From Larus michahellis (Eukaryota; Chordata; Aves; Charadriiformes; Laridae), in assembly GCF_964199755.1 (NCBI RefSeq), contig NC_133918.1, positions 1,736,001 to 1,800,000 of the forward strand: DNA of 64,000 bases, read 5' to 3'. Within the stretch, counting starts at the first letter, position 1; each line of letters begins with the position of its first letter. The position numbers and the translations under genes are program-made. The notes under the pieces were generated by a model. That model was not told where the DNA came from. It made no database searches and worked only from the letters and a program-made list of their open reading frames with translations. Shown here one piece after another: positions 24,387 through 36,800 of this stretch.

Positions 24387-27380
24387 GGAAGGTGGCTCCG
24401 AATTATCCGAGGAGCATGCACACTTGTAACCCTTGGCTACCAGCAGATCAACAAGAGGACCAGGAGCTGCAATATTCCCCAACAGCTGCTGAGAAAACAG
24501 AGCCGGAACAGCCACTGCATCACAAGAATGATGACTCTCTGCACAATATACTAGTGCACAGTTCAAGAACATCGAATTTAAGCACATTATTTGTCATCTC
24601 TCACTAATCTACAGTTGGCAAAACCTCATCTTTACTCCACGTAATTTGAATGTTTACCTGCAAAACTGGAAGAAGCAAAGGCAAGGGTGGAACAATCACA
24701 GAAGAGCACATAATTGATAAATGCAGAAGATAAAAGAGGATCAGCGAGGAGACAATTCTCTTGTGCCAGTGCCAAAGGAATCTTCTGGTGGAACACAAGG
24801 CTGTCCTGTTCCGAAAATGTTCCAGGGTGCCAGGAACATTCAATGCAACCAAACAAATTAAACATACATTTGAAAAAAAAAAATATTCTTATCTGAGTAG
24901 AAAGAGCACTGCCTCTATTTAACACGTGCCTTGATGTGGTTTCTTTTCCAGAGGATTTATCATCTTTAAATTAACAAAAACAGAAGAGCCTTTGTAATAC
25001 AAGATCCGCGATGTCAGTCACAATGCTTGCAAAACTCCAGTACAGCACTTCTAAGATATAAACCAACTGCTCTGGGATAAAGCTCACGCCACGATGGCAT
25101 TGAATCGTAGAAAGCCCGATCCTCAGACTACGCCTCTACTCAAGTGGGCCAGGGCTTGTTCGCTGGCGTCTGATGTAGGTGGCACGACACGGCTCGTGGT
25201 CTCCGTGGTTAAAGTCTTTACTCTCAGAACAAGACGAGCCCAGCGACCGCACGCATCGCAAACAGCCCTGCCCCACAGAGCTCTCACGCGCTTCCCCTGA
25301 CTGACCCCTCAGGTTGTTAGCCATTCATAGAGACTTTTGTGCCACCTGCCCCCAAACTCCCTTGCTGTAATTGACGCCTGTTCATTCTAATACCATCCAA
25401 TTTGCAGCAGCATTTCAGATTTTTGGATATTTGTCATAACACACCCTTAGGTCTTCTCTTTGGAGTAGTAGTTTTGGACCTCTCTGAAGTAAACTTGTCC
25501 ACTGCCGTTCTTTTTCTGTAGCTCCTCATTCTTTCCAAGCCACCTTCACTTTTTTCTTATCCTTTCTTTCCCCCTCCATCCTGCCTAGCACCGCTGGCAT
25601 AGAGCCTAACCTGAAAAACCAAAGAGCTGTAAGTGCGACTCTGTGCTTCATGTCCCGCTGGGAAACCACACTCCAGCTAAAATACCTAAAGATTACTCTT
25701 TCCTTCTTACGCTAAACAATTCATATCCCTCAACACTGATGTTTTCTGGACATCATAGTCCCTGTTCTCTTCTGGTCTCTAATAATAACATCCTAATTTA
25801 CCTGAAAACGCAGCCCTTACACAGATTTTTATTTTAAAACACCAGAGGTTATATTTGTCATGGAAAAAGGCACCATCTCTGCAGGCTTTGGACAAATATT
25901 TGGATCTGCTGGTATGTCTGTATTGAAAACACCTACTGGTGTCAAGGTGATGTGTGTCAAGTGTCAATATTGCACATTACTGCTTAGCCAGCTTATTTAT
26001 CCATCAACGTACTACAAACAACAGGCCAAACGATGAAAGCATGTAGAAACTGCTGTTTTGTTAACTGATAATCAAAAGCTGTCATTAAAAAATAAATATC
26101 ACAGGGCTTTACATCCTAACACAGCCAGTGTAGTGCAAGAACCCAGGAACACACGCACTGCCCAACCAAGGGGGTAAAGAGAAGAAAGGTAAGAACAAAA
26201 CTGACGGATCTTGCGCTAAAATAGCTGGGTGTAAGCATTTACTTCAAGGCAATGCTGTTACCAAACACCCGATACAGGTTTTTCTTTTTTTTTTTAAATT
26301 GTCTAGCCAGGAAGAGCTCTACAAACAGTAGGGTGAGATATCCAGGAAACACGGAGCATATATGTGGGCTCAAGTGTCGTGTTTTGAAAGAGCTTTCAAA
26401 GGTGGAACCTACAGGAGAACACGGATTGTGGTTAAGTAGAAAGTTACCTTTAAGTTCTCTACGCGTTCTTTTGCCCATCAGACTCTAGAGAACAACAAGC
26501 TGCAGGTAAACGCACAGCATCTCCCAAATGAAATATTAAGTCATGAACGCAGCCATGTTTTTAATTATTTTTCAAATGGAAATCGTATTATTTCAGTACG
26601 GTTTACTAGCTGGTTTCTTCCCGACTCCAGCCAGTGCTGTTTCCCGGCGTACTCACAGGTCAGGCGGCACTACCATTAGGGTGAGGAGATGTTCCCAGTC
26701 TGCGCGATGCAGCACAGATGCAAAAAATCAAATCTGAAACACAGAAGCGCGTGTGTCTGAAAGACGCTATCAAGACTTGCACGGTAGTCTTAACAAAAGC
26801 CAGCCTGAGGCTGAGAGACGCAGTTTCTGAAGGAAAAGCTTGGCTGATGATCTGAGATGAAGACAGCACGCAAAAAAGCTCGAGAAATTTGGTATGGTTA
26901 ATATAAAAGGAGGAGGAAAAAAGGAAGCTAACAGTCTTCTAAATGAAGCTTTCTATTCGACATGTTAATCAGCCTATTGGAAAATATGCTGTGCTGACTT
27001 TCTGTCTTCTAGCATTTGTCCAAGTTTAGAAAAAAAACATTAAATATTTTCACAAGTATAATTCTTATATATGTGGATGTGCTATTTTACTGCCACCGGT
27101 AAAAACAGAATATATTTTTTTCCCTGTTTCTTTTTTTGTATATCTCATTTAAAACCCTCTTCCTTTGTGACAAGAAAAAAAAAAAAAATCCCCCAAATTC
27201 AAAGAGGGTTTAGGATCCTTCTCCCTTAACGTCACCCTTTGTAAAGTCTTTCAGGTTGGTTGCATTCTAACTTCAGCTGCGTTTCCGCAGCCCTTCAGGG
27301 GGACGCGAACGCTTGGGTCCAAGACACCAATTTTTCAGACCCAGGAAAGAATCTGATTCTCACTACTGTGATCCAAAGAG

Positions 27381-27545
27381 ATTTTTTTTTTAGTGTTTTT
27401 GTTGTTGTTGTTGTTTGGATTTTTTTTTATTTTTATTTTTTTAGTGGAGTTGGTTTTGGTGTTTGGTTTTGGTGGTTTTTTTTTGTTTGTTTTTTGTTTG
27501 TTTGGTTTTTTTTGGGGGGGGGGGGAGGGGAGAGATGGGGAGGGG
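27381..27545. repeat. Long T/G low-complexity tract ending in a G run
   Basis: Runs of T, (GTT)n, GGTTTT-like units, then 12 or more G. The ORF across it is low-complexity F/V/G and not a gene. Confidence 0.85.
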
Positions 27546-29754
27546 GCTGACTAAAACAAATGCTTCTCCTGAACACACACAAGTTTTCAGAACCCGAATC
27601 CTTAGTATTGAATTTTTAGCTAGATAGCTAAAGGCTTAGTATGTGAAAGATGTAAACAAGGAGTGCATCAACATTACTTTTAACATCACTTTCATTACTT
27701 TGAGCATCTTAAATTTGGTGGGGGATGTATATCTGCAACATCGAATATAACAAGAGTCAGCTACACTGGATCTATCGTCACAATTTCCTATTAAACATTA
27801 AATTTTCCATTAAGCTGGCCAGGGAGGTTTTTGAAAGACAAAAAAGCACAGCCCTGTTTGTTGATGGAAGTGATTGAACTGCCCAGGATCAGGGTCCAAA
27901 CAGTCGCAGCCAAACTGGTGCACCAGGGTCACCCGATTTCTACAGTACTGGAATAGTAAAAGTATGTAACTCATTACCAGTTTACATACTTTAACTGGAG
28001 ATATTGCATTGAGTAGCTATCAGGTTTTTTCAGCGTTGATCGCTGTAGTTTGGAGAAAAAAAATAATAAAAAAAAAAATAAATCACACTGAAAAATAGAC
28101 AGAAAACCCCCGGAAACATAAAGGTGAAGCACATGCTCCAAGCAGACCTATCTAGAATGTAACATGAACAAAGCAACTGTTAAATGCCTACAAGTGAAGT
28201 GTTACAAATTCTTCCATTTTAATTGAGTTATAAACAATTCGAGAAATAAACTTTCCTAACCCACAACATGTGAGAACCAACGCTAAAATACACTTTCAAG
28301 TAGATGATAAAACGAAATGCTCCATCAGTAACCTACTGGCTTTTAAGTATATAAAAAGCTATTCCAGACAACCTTATGACTGAAAGACAATCAAGGCAAA
28401 AAACCCACAGATCTCTGAGTCAGTCTCTGAACTTGTTTTCTCGCTATTTGTCAAGTCCATTATTTAAACACAAGATTTTTTTTTCTGAATTTAATATACA
28501 TACTTATACAATGGCTTAAATTAAGGCATAATCCAGCTGGCTGAAGTTTTCTGTAAAATGTCTCCGCTGCTTTTTATTAGTAATAATTGGTTCAGATTAC
28601 TGCTGGCAGAAGTAACACAGTCCATTAAAGAGGAGATTGAAAACCAGCTCTCTTTAGTACTACTCTCTTCCATTAAGGAAGGCCTTTGGAATCAGGAAGT
28701 CTTTCAAGGAACTCACCATTAAATCAATTTATCAGCCAGGGCTTGAGGTTTTAAGTGGAAGCCGGTAAAACTCGGAAGCCATAGCGTGGTTTTACAGAAA
28801 GGCTTTCACATTCTAGAGAAAGTGTAGTATCCACCCAACGGGAAAGAGACAAAAACCAGAAGTTATCATCCAAAAAACACAGGGCAAACATTTGAAAGAC
28901 CGAGCCAAAAAGACAATGGCTGAAGTGTACAGACAGACAATGAAAGAGAACCCTTCCGACTGCAACTCAACACGCCAACTGGAGACGCTTAATTTAAAAG
29001 CGTTGCCTCTGATCCTGCCATTGTGATGATGCTTTTGTAAATGACACTTTGGGCTCTCAAACACTCGGAAGAGTGTCTCCTCCATGCGATTTGCAATCAT
29101 ATTCTAGGATCCTAGAATACTTCCATTTTCTATTTCAGTTGCAACGTGAAATGTTTGAGGCTTTCTGGGATTGTAATTTAAGTGTAGAACAGACACCTTT
29201 GATAAAGGCAAACGTTCTTAGATGGAATAAGTAATAAGCAAATCACATCATCCCTCTACGTGTACTGAAGTTGATGCATAAAAGACTCCATCACGTTATA
29301 CAGGAAAACGCACAGTTTCAGGAATATAAAAGTAAGACCAGCTGCACCCCAAGAAGTTTTGAATTCACAGATTTAGTCCTTCATGATGACGTGTAACAAG
29401 AGGTGCAAAATAGGCTGGATCACCACCTCATTCCAGAACCTGACAGGCCATGCTTCAGCTGCTCTCGGGACAAAGACAAAACATGACGGAGGCAGTTGAT
29501 CAGTTACTGAGCAGCAAGTACCTTTAAATCACAACTGACTATAGCACCGTATGTGCTCCCTTGGGAATGAAAACACCGGGTTATTTTCTTCAGAATTATA
29601 AACTGCAACTATATTTCTTAAATAACAGGTAGAAGCTCAAAACCCCAAACATATGATCTTTTACTGCTTGACTTCAACATTTTCCCAACGAAAATACCGC
29701 CTATTAAGCTCAGCATAGTGCTGCTACCTACTTTCTTACCTATTTGGCTTGCAT

Positions 29755-29760
29755 TTTATT
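29755..29760 (-). terminator. Candidate SPPL2B polyadenylation signal AATAAA
   Basis: TTTATT on plus, about 790 bases past the stop codon. An ATTAAA at 29965-29970 and the AATAAA overlapping the stop codon (30545-30550) are alternatives. Confidence 0.3.
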
Positions 29761-30545
29761 TCTAAAACATTAAACGTCCTTAATATGCTTTTGCGTCCAG
29801 TGTTCTGTGACAAACACTGGGTATTTTCAGAGACAACCCCTAGAGTTCATAACAGTGCTTAGAAAGCTTCCTGTAGCTCCATTCATCCTGCCTTTTAAAC
29901 TAGACTAGTAGCCAACCCAGGTACCTGGAAGTAAAAACAAAGACAAAAAAAGTTAAGAGATGCATTTAATGCACCACGGTAGTATAAATCCTTTCAGAGG
30001 CTGGTAATTTAACCATCCTCTGCATTTCCTGAATGTCAGTTTATACTAAAGCATTGCCTTGTACCAATGGCTTTAACAAGTAGGGAAAAGCAAAGTAAAA
30101 GGTGTCAACAGGGAAAGTGCTAAAAAAAAAGTATCATGTTTCTCTCAACCAAGCATCGTAGCAGACTTGTTCAATGCTTTTCCTCCATGATAACCTATGC
30201 TATGCTAAAGCAGCAAAATAGCACACAAGCACAGAGTACTGTGTAAATAAAGACTCTTAATACTATCCTGGTATAATGAAAATGGAACGGTCAAAGGCAT
30301 TCGCTAATAAGATGATCACTGAAATCCATCCGTTAGAACCCTTGTAGAGCACCATATTTCAGAAAGATGTTTGAAGTGTGTAGTTGTACCAAAGCTGGAG
30401 GCAGAACATTCGTTGATGGATTTGATGATCAGACTCCCAGTGAGGTTCCTCAATGAACGCAAACACTACTAAACCAGTCCTAAATACATACTGGTTTTAT
30501 ATGGATATGTTTGTGAGGGAAAAGAAGGAGTTCTTATCACGTTTT

Positions 30546-30833
30546 TTATTCCAGCTGTTTTTGCTCTGCGTTTAGGCATTTGCTTTCAAGGTCACCCTTA
30601 TTCTCACCAGCTGGTTCCTCACTCTGTGCAACAGAGATTTCTGACTGGTCCATCTTTGTGTCAGTATCAGCCAGCTCCTCTGCAGCCGTGGTGGGGCCAC
30701 GCGGCTCCTTCACATGGAGGGTAGGATTAGTCATTTGCTCTGTGTCTTGTTCAGAGGCTGGTACGTTGCTGTCTTTGGGAAGCTCAGGGCAGTTGACAGG
30801 AGCTATCACCAAGGGAGGCTGAGGTAGGTCTTT
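30546..30833 (-). CDS. SPPL2B: SPPL2B exon 15 (cytosolic tail and stop)
   Basis: 95 codons plus TAA at 30548-30546. Begins [20 protein letters not shown] and ends AEQKQLE. Hydrophilic, acidic and poorly ordered in composition, as expected for the SPPL2B C-tail. The stop codon overlaps an AATAAA. Confidence 0.92.
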   Translation of the reverse strand, partial: KDLPQPPLVIAPVNCPELPKDSNVPASEQDTEQMTNPTLHVKEPRGPTTAAEELADTDTKMDQSEISVAQSEEPAGENKGDLESKCLNAEQKQLE

Positions 30834-33800
30834 CTGTAAACGGAAGATCAGAGTCAGAATGATGGAAAGCAAGAATTACTGTGTCCAGTTATCAGGAGCG
30901 ATGGTCATACAAGATGAAGATTAAAGGTCCATCAGCTCCATTCTCATTCTCCAGTAGGGGACACATGCATACACTTATCCTGCCTTTGTGTTTTATAGAG
31001 CACAAGGGGATTTTTTCATCCAGAAATGCGTTTAACTGCTTTCTGCCTGATCGTTCCTTGCTGATTTCAGATGCGCTCTGCTGGTTACACACGAACGGGC
31101 AAACAGCACTTTGGCACTTCATTCTCTGGTTTTGCCCACCTTTACTATCGGTGTACAACAACCGGCAACTTTTCCATCACATTTCAGATGATCTCAAATA
31201 TTTTTCCAACAACTAAATTAAATTCTCTATGGGAAAGATGTGAAGGTTATCACAAATAACTGAATAATAAGTGAAACTCGCTGGGGGGAACCTCTAAGCT
31301 TAACAGATTTGCCCTTCAAGTAATTATTCAAAAATCTATAATCGTGCATCACAATAGGAATGTCTCCTTTTGGAATCAAATCAATTTCCTTTGTGCCACA
31401 GTGAAACAAGGTGATAATTTACTATATTGAGCTAGATTTCTACCTTCAAAAGCAGTAGGCTGTGAAAAAATATGAAGAAAAATATTTTAAGGACTTATTT
31501 TATATAATATTACAAAACATTATCTTTTCTATAATATAATAACAGTAATAACAATCATTATATTTTCAACACAGATCAAACCAGTAAAATTATGGCAGAA
31601 CCAAGAAGGACAGACAAGGTCTACTTTACTTTTCATCAGCCAGTTAAGGTGGCCTTAAACACTTAAAAAAAGAAAACCTTACTGAGGCAAAAAAAGTATG
31701 TAAGAAAGCAAACAATCAAGCAAAACAAAAAGCTTTGGTTTTGTTGGATAATACTGCAATATTTTACTCAACTTTAAGTCTAGTTAGGTTTTTATAATAT
31801 TAGTATTTCTTGAAGACACTCATATCAAACTGGTATTCACCGCAAAGCCGCTGCCCGTCCAGAACATTGCAAGCTCCTTTCTCCAAAGAGCCACAGCAAA
31901 GCTGGTGAGGAGCGTACAGGGTACCAGGTAGAGGAGAGCGGGCTGGCCCATCTGCATCAGCGCCAGGGCAACAAAGGTTACGAGAAGGCCAATGCCGTAT
32001 GCTGGAAGGAAACAAAACCAGCAAAAAAAAAAAAAAAAAGAATTACTCACATATAGCTCTGCTCAAGAACAACTAAGGGGGCTTACGGGAAGGATGGGGA
32101 GGGACTCCGCATCAGGGGGTGCAATGATAGGACATGGGGTAACGGTTTCAAACTGGAAGAGGGGAGATTTGGATTGGATCTCAGGAAGAAATTGTTTGCT
32201 GTGAGGGGGGTGAGCCCCTGGCCCAGGTTGCCCAGAGAAGCTGTGGCTGCCCCATCCCTGGAGGGGTTCAAGGCCAGGTTGGACGGGGCTTGGAGCAGCC
32301 TGGGCTGGTGGGAGGTGTCCCTGCCCAGGGCAGGGGGGCTGGAACTAGATGATCTTTAAGGTCCCTTCCAACCCCAACCCTTCTGTGACTCTGTGTGATT
32401 AGCTAGATGTGCATGCTAACAGGAACTTTTTCCAACAAATACGTAAAACAACATCTCCAGAATTTTTTCAGGCCTCTTTAGGCACAAGCATTATATACAC
32501 AATGTAAACTTGGAAGAGTGCTTTACTTAACAGAGATACTACGGTCTTTCTACAGGTAACAACACGTTGTGAAAGCAGTGTGATCAGCACAGTCCATCCT
32601 GTGCAATTAAATCATTACCTTAAGCAGTTTGATAAAGGCAAAATAAACAAATAATTTGCCTCATATTGTATTTATGAAGTCAGGTACAGACAATTATTTT
32701 GACCATTATAACACGTGCTTGTTGTTTGGCCTGGTTTTGGCTGTTTCTTACTATCCTGCAACACCACTAAAAAAAACCCCAAACAGGCCAGCTGTATGTT
32801 ATAATTTGTTACTACTTTCTATTTAATTTCTGCATATGTCCTGCAAAAATTATTAAGTGGAACAGAAGCAGCTAGGATGTCATATTGCAATTATTTTCAA
32901 TTCCATTTTCAGAACAACGAAGCTAAATCCATCTGGCTCCTGAGTAAAAAAAAAAAAAAAAAAACCAGTTGAAGAAAGATATTGAGGTGCTGGAGCGGGT
33001 CCAGAGACGGGCACCGGAGCTGGTGAGGGGTCTGGAGCACAAGTGCTGTGAGGAGCGGCTGAGGGAGCTGGGGGGGTTCAGCCTGGAGAAGAGGAGGCTG
33101 AGGGGAGACCTTCTCGCTCTCTGCAGCTCCCTGAAAGGAGGGGGCAGCCGCGGGGGGTCGGTCTCTTCTCCCAAGGAACAGGCGATGGGACAAGAGGAAA
33201 CAGCCTCAAGTTGTGCCAGGGGAAGGTTTAGACTGGCTATTAGGAAAAATTTCCTCACTGAAAGGGTTATCAAGCATTGGACCAGGCTGCCCAGGGCAGT
33301 GGTGGAGTCGCCGTCCCTGGAGGGATTTAAAAGCCGGGCAGACATGGTGCTGAGGGACATGGGTCAGTGGTGGACTTGGCAGTGTTGCGTTAATGGTTAG
33401 ATTCAATGAGTTCAAGGATCTTTTTTCCAACCTAAATGATTTTATGATTAGAATACTCAATAACTTTTTACAGTTCTTCAAAAGTGTTTTTTTCAGGGCA
33501 CATTATGGTACTAGTGAGAGTTCCTTATATCTAGTTGAAACATTTCTTCTTGTGATTTAAGTCCATCGTCTCACATCTTATCCCTCTGCACCTGTAAGAA
33601 GAGTCCGTCTGTCTTCCCTGCACCCTCACATTAGGTAGCTGTGGACAGCATCAGGATCTCCTCTTTGCCTTCTCTTCTTTTAAGACCGCGTGCTCCAGCC
33701 CTCAGCCATCTTCATGGCCTCCACTGGATTTACTCCAGTATGTCCATGTCTGTCTTGCATGAGGAATCCTGGTTAAGAATCAGTCTTAACTGCCAAATTG

Positions 33801-36800
33801 AGGGGAATAATCCCGTCTCTCATACTGCCGACTCAATCTTGCTAACACAGCCCTGTATGTGGTTAGTTTTCATTGCTGCGATAATACACTGCTGACTTCA
33901 TCAATACAACATTTTCCTATCAATTTCTGTAAAAGTGTTTTGAAAGTACCAAATAAGACAACAGTTTCATTTATTTGAGAGGAAATTATTTAATATTTGG
34001 TACTTTGAAATAAAAGCATCTCTCTAACCCTGCTCTAAGTCTTCAAGAATCTTGCTATTTTTTTCAGAAGAATTCCTAAAGCATTTTTTCATTAAAATTT
34101 TCCGTGACATTAACTGCAAGCATCTTAAGTCTTCACTACCATACTTTGTTACAAAGCCAACAGAAATCTCTAAGATCTTATTCATCAGTCATCTGTAAGT
34201 CCAACACAACTGTAGAACACAACTTCATGTATTCTAAAAACTAAAGAAGAAAACTAATTTAGAGGTGTTACAGCCAACATAATACAACTCGTTGCATCAC
34301 AGGTCACAGATTTTTAGAATACACAAGTCAAGAACAAAGTCAAAGGAAGATCTCCCTGAACCTGAATTCTCGTATGCAATAAACGCAAAGATTCATGAAT
34401 GAAGAAACCAGAACGAGTAGCTAAGCATGTATAAAGAGTATAAAGATGGTGTAGATGTAAGGGTTATAGTGAGACAAATCAGGGTAACGCGAAGCTCTGC
34501 TTATATATGGCAGACAAAACAGCTCAGGAAAATGACATCAGAAAACTCGGTGATGGAAGGTCTGACCTTGAAAGTACTTTGCTAAAGTATTTCTGTTTAA
34601 TAATAAAGAGAGGAGAAGGCTAAAAAACCAAACTATGTAATATGAGTTCAATGGTATGCTTTTAAAGGGAGCAACTCGTGTAGATACTGTGCTCAGGTGT
34701 CGCTGTTATACGTACCTATTGTGCAGGATACAAAATAGACTCTGGACGACTGCACCTGAATATCAAATCTATGGCAATAGGCTACCAGCAAGCCTAGGAA
34801 AGGAAAGAACAATTACAACATTCTTTCAACTCATTCACACGTTAAGATACACAAAATCATCAAATGATCTAGGAACTTTTAAGATTTTTGGTTTTTTTTA
34901 AACATTTATCTGGGCACCCTGGTGTTTGAATATCACGACAGCATCATTTAGGAGGCCGCAGAGCTTACAGAACGGTTATATGATAACACAAACCCAGCAC
35001 AATGGAAGCACTCTAATAATAAAAGTAACGTCCACAAATACATAGATACAAAACATCATCCCTTCCCTGATAAACAGTTGTACAAACACAGAGTTCACCA
35101 CAAGAATAAGGGTAAGTTCATCCCTTCCCGCTCCTGGTAGACGGTAGAAATCTGTGGTTAAACCCTATGCCTATTATAGGTTGGGGGGAGGAGGGGACAT
35201 GGACAGGGATGACACAGTTCATATTTCCCAAAATACATGAAAATAAACAAATGATTTCTCAGAACAAATCTGAAGGCCAGAAGACGCATACTTGTTTTCA
35301 CCTGCAGCGGTGCCAGGCATACTCCTACATACTGAAGTCAAATTTGAGAGAACGTGTCGTAGAAACAGCCGACATTGTGCGACTAACAAAATCATGAAGT
35401 TTTGAGTGGCTGTATGCGTGTTCGTACCCAAATCATGTGCAAATGGTCAAATCATTTCCTCTATTCACCCCACTATTAAATGCGTTCTATACTACAAAAT
35501 TAGTTGCTAAATCAACTCTTGAGATTTCTCTACATTTCTTGACAGCACTGCACATGAAACTGAACCATAAGATTCACGTGCAATTAATTTCTTATGGAAA
35601 AAGCAAACTGCGCAGAAAAAAAAAAAAGAAGATATACTTACAAATTTATCAGGTTTACAGAAGTCAAATCAAGCTTCCCACTTGAAGCAGAAGTACAAGA
35701 GGAATAAACTAATATGCCAGTGCGACAAGTAAAACTCTTAACATGATAAACAAGAAAATACCTGGAACTAAAATGTCTCCAAATCCTAGGAGAGAAAAAG
35801 GCCTGTCACACAGAGCCAGCGGCGAGGAGTTCAGCCGTGGAACCTTCAGAACCATCGGGAGCTTGAAATGAGAGAGACAAACACCTTACGAAAAGCTGTT
35901 TTCTCCGCATCCTGACACCATCTACCAGAACTTGCTCCTATTGTACTGAAACTACAGGCTTCAAATACAGCAAATGTACTTTTTTTTTTTTTTTTTTACA
36001 CTATAGATCCTTATGTTTAAAATCTTTCATTAATATTACTGACAACTACCAAAAAGGTATTTAAAATGGGAGCGATGCAACGCTTTCTAAAAACAAACCG
36101 GTGGTTTTCTCAAACCGCTGCATTAATTTTGAAGTCCTCACCTGCAATAGGCTATCGACTCTGCTTTAACTGCAGGAGCGTAAACAAATCTACCTAAGCT
36201 GCCACATGCATAAGAAATAACCTTTTACATTTCATTCTACTGGTTGTAATAAAAGCCTTAAGAGTAGCGACTTGAATAATTTTAATTTTTTTTTTTAATT
36301 CTATTTTTTAATAAATTTAAATTTTTCAAATCACTTGAAAGACTCGTTTTCCCCCCAAGCGTTCCTATTTGTTACATAATTCGCAATGTTAAGGCACAGT
36401 AAGGCAATGTTCATTGCAAATGTGTATTCTCTTCAATACAGTACATTAAAGAAACTTTATTTTCTTTTTTTTCCTTTTCTTCTGTTAGTGCCAGAATAAT
36501 TTCTTCGGCTTATACTGGCATTATTGTTTTATACAACTCATTCTGTGCATAAAACTGAAACAAAAGGGGTACAAAAGACAAGAACGTAAGAAGCCAAAGA
36601 AATTAGTAGGGATCGATCCACTCATAGCTCATCCTGCAAACAACTCTTTTCTTTACTATTTTCCCACATGAAAGTATCATGTTCCTTGCTGGAGAGAGAC
36701 CCAGCATCCTTAAAACCCTTTAACTAACAAAACCAGTTTTCCTACAGATTCATTTCTTGTTTGGTTTGCACGCTGTATCTCACGATCTGCTACATCTCAC

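Larger units (their letters stand above)
22200..30544. other. AT-rich region downstream of SPPL2B, no recognised gene
   Basis: Contains a CR1 copy (23850-24386), simple repeats and long T/G and A/C tracts (23083-23140, 27381-27545). Part may be SPPL2B 3'UTR. No ORF with a known motif was found. Confidence 0.5.

Noticed and set aside
27260-27550. 96-codon ORF rich in F, V and W
   Set aside because: Translation of a T/G low-complexity tract.
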